DNA from: Morella rubra
Taxonomy: Eukaryota > Streptophyta > Magnoliopsida > Fagales > Myricaceae
Length of the DNA: 64,000 nt
Direction: 5' to 3'
Assembly (NCBI GenBank): GCA_003952965.2
Contig: CM025856.1
Coordinates: forward strand, 20,367,351-20,431,350
Each line of letters begins with the position of its first letter. Position 1 is the first letter of the stretch. Shown piece by piece: positions 62,845 to 64,000 of this stretch. The notes under the pieces were generated by a model that was not told the DNA's origin, searched no databases, and saw nothing but the letters and a program-made list of their open reading frames with translations. The translations under genes and the position numbers were made by a program.

Positions 62845-63345
62845 AAAAAGTCATTGCTCGCCCCATAAATTTGCTGTCAATTGCATTTCTCACCCCTAAC
62901 TTTAAAAACTATGATTTACGTCCTATAAGTATGAAACATTTGCAATGTTCGTCCACAGTCAAAATTTCCGTTATAATTGACGGAATTCGGCATTAAAATG
63001 ACCAAAATAACCCTCCAAAACAAAATTACTAAAAATATTAAAAAATTTATTAAAAAAATGATATTAAAAAAAGTAATATTTTTTAAATAAAACTATTGAA
63101 ACTTTATTTCAGTAATCTATATATATTTTAATTTATTTCTCCAATATTTATTTATTTTTTGAAAATTATCTTTGAGGGCATTTTAGTCATTTAAATGCCG
63201 AATTCTGTCAAGTTTAACGAAAATTTTGACTGTGGAGAACATTGCAAATGTTTCATACTTAAGAACGTAAATCGCAGTTTTGAAAGTTAAAGGGTCGCAA
63301 ATGCAATTGTCATATACTTATGGGGCGAACAATGACTTTTTCTCC
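62845..63345. mobile_element. MITE copy 2 with long TIRs (about 500 bp)
   Basis: It begins GAAAAAGTCATTGCTCGCCC and ends in the inverse, GGGGCGAACAATGACTTTTTC. Inner TIR blocks (GTCAATTGCATTTCTCACCC, AAACATTTGCAATGTTCGTC, AAATTTCCGTTATAATTGAC) match copy 1. TIRs are about 190 bp each and the core is AT-rich. Confidence 0.85.
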
Positions 63346-63424
63346 AAAAAAAAATTGTAGATTGTATCCAATCATTCCATACACCACGACTTCTATACAT
63401 AGACCAGGAATCACAATATTATTT

Positions 63425-63700
63425 TATCTTTTTTCTAGGCAAAGATAATTTATTAAAAAGTGAGAAGCATACAACTAGTATAAAATAGAAAATCGACCAA
63501 AAGGCCAGCAAAAAACTTAAACGGATCCAGAGGCCCTACAATAAACGGACACAAGTGTCGAAAACACCAACGGCCACAAAGGCCGAAATACAACCAGAAC
63601 CACAAACTGGCCACAAGGACCAGCACAGAAAACAAATACAAATTGGCCACAAGAGTCGGAGCTAACAAGGTATCGCAATATTAACAAGAACTAAAAGAAC
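63425..63700 (-). mobile_element. Probable LINE 3' tail, minus strand
   Basis: On the minus strand the sequence is T/G-biased with repeated TTGTGGCC phrases and ends in TTTTTAATAAATTATCTTTG, then CCTAGAAAAAAG, the usual 3' end style of plant L1 elements (short A-rich tail). No ORF2 protein is present within the window. Only the tail is supported. Confidence 0.4.
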
Positions 63701-63719
63701 AATCATTGTATTCAGCAAT

Positions 63720-64000
63720 TCAAAATCGTAACAAGAAACTCCTCTAATTAACACAACTAGGTCTTCAATGATACCAGTTTGAAATTATATGAGAGACATC
63801 CCAGTTCTACCAATACATCTACAGTACCAATTCTGCTTACTGATGTAGCTCCAGCCCAATTGAGTTCTAGATCACCAAACTGTGAATCAACAAAACATCC
63901 AACACGCAAATCAGTTACTAAAACTCAAACATAAAGGAAAATAAGAAAAAGAAGCACCATGCACATCACGTTGGATTTTTAGATAGCAGCACAGCCCACA
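63720..64000 (-). other. Right-edge sequence, possible terminal exon, unidentified
   Basis: On the minus strand an acceptor-like TTGATTCACAG near 63880 is followed by an open stretch of about 40 codons (FGDLELNWAGATSVSRIGTV, then DVLVELGCLSYNFK) ending in a stop near 63762. It may be the last exon of a gene to the right, or chance. I do not recognise it. Confidence 0.2.

Noticed and set aside
61773-62996. Open frames of 340-406 codons on both strands
   Set aside because: They consist of the N gap read as X; only a few real codons flank it.
1-64000. tRNA, rRNA, CRISPR arrays, known miRNA hairpins and complete LTR retrotransposons
   Set aside because: None was seen by reading both strands; no tRNA-like cloverleaf, no familiar miRNA sequence, no paired LTRs with a primer-binding site. 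A computed search (tRNAscan, LTR finders) would be decisive.

Overview
This window is nuclear genomic DNA from a flowering plant, almost certainly a eudicot. It has small exons with GT..AG introns, AT-rich intergenic DNA full of short inverted-repeat transposons, and six recognisable plant genes. It contains one 1000-N assembly gap (61798-62797). I cannot name the species.

Layout. (1) 1-5.3 kb, minus strand: the 5' half of an ATXR7/SDG25-type histone methyltransferase gene; its SET domain lies beyond the left edge. (2) 5.4-10.7 kb: AT-rich intergenic DNA with a small hAT-type MITE. (3) 12.2-17.4 kb, plus strand: a complete 14-exon CESA6-clade cellulose synthase gene (1091 codons), with GA-rich leader DNA. 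(4) 20.0-23.5 kb, minus: a three-exon coiled-coil protein with two UVR-like motifs and no known role. (5) 25.4 kb, plus: an intronless SAUR gene. (6) 27.8-30.65 kb, minus: a five-exon Golgi UDP-rhamnose/UDP-galactose transporter (URGT family). (7) 34.3-41.7 kb, minus: a ten-exon DnaJ10-type J-protein whose introns carry several repeats. (8) 42.4-47.0 kb: a dense nest of terminal-inverted-repeat elements inside one another. (9) 48.8-52.6 kb, plus: seven exons of a peroxisomal NAD carrier (PXN-type), after which the expected 3' exons are not seen. (10) 52.7-64 kb: gene-poor, AT-rich DNA with two copies of one MITE on either side of the gap, a leader-like locus of unknown product, a degenerate coding remnant, and a likely LINE tail.

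How the genes relate. CESA makes cellulose at the plasma membrane, URGT supplies Golgi nucleotide sugars for pectin, and SAUR acts in auxin-driven expansion, so three neighbours bear on the growing primary wall. Co-regulation is not shown by the sequence. From memory, pieces of this gene order recur in Arabidopsis (ATXR7-SAUR-URGT on chromosome 5, CESA2 near a URGT on chromosome 4, URGT1 near DnaJ10 on chromosome 1), which suggests an ancestral block that was duplicated and thinned there. Exon junctions were placed by eye; for the five genes complete in the window all junctions keep frame and the lengths fit their families. I saw no convincing new biological system. The items most worth a second look are the ATXR7 start-region frame break, the missing PXN 3' exons, the nested elements with possible gene cargo, and the uncharacterised UVR/coiled-coil protein.
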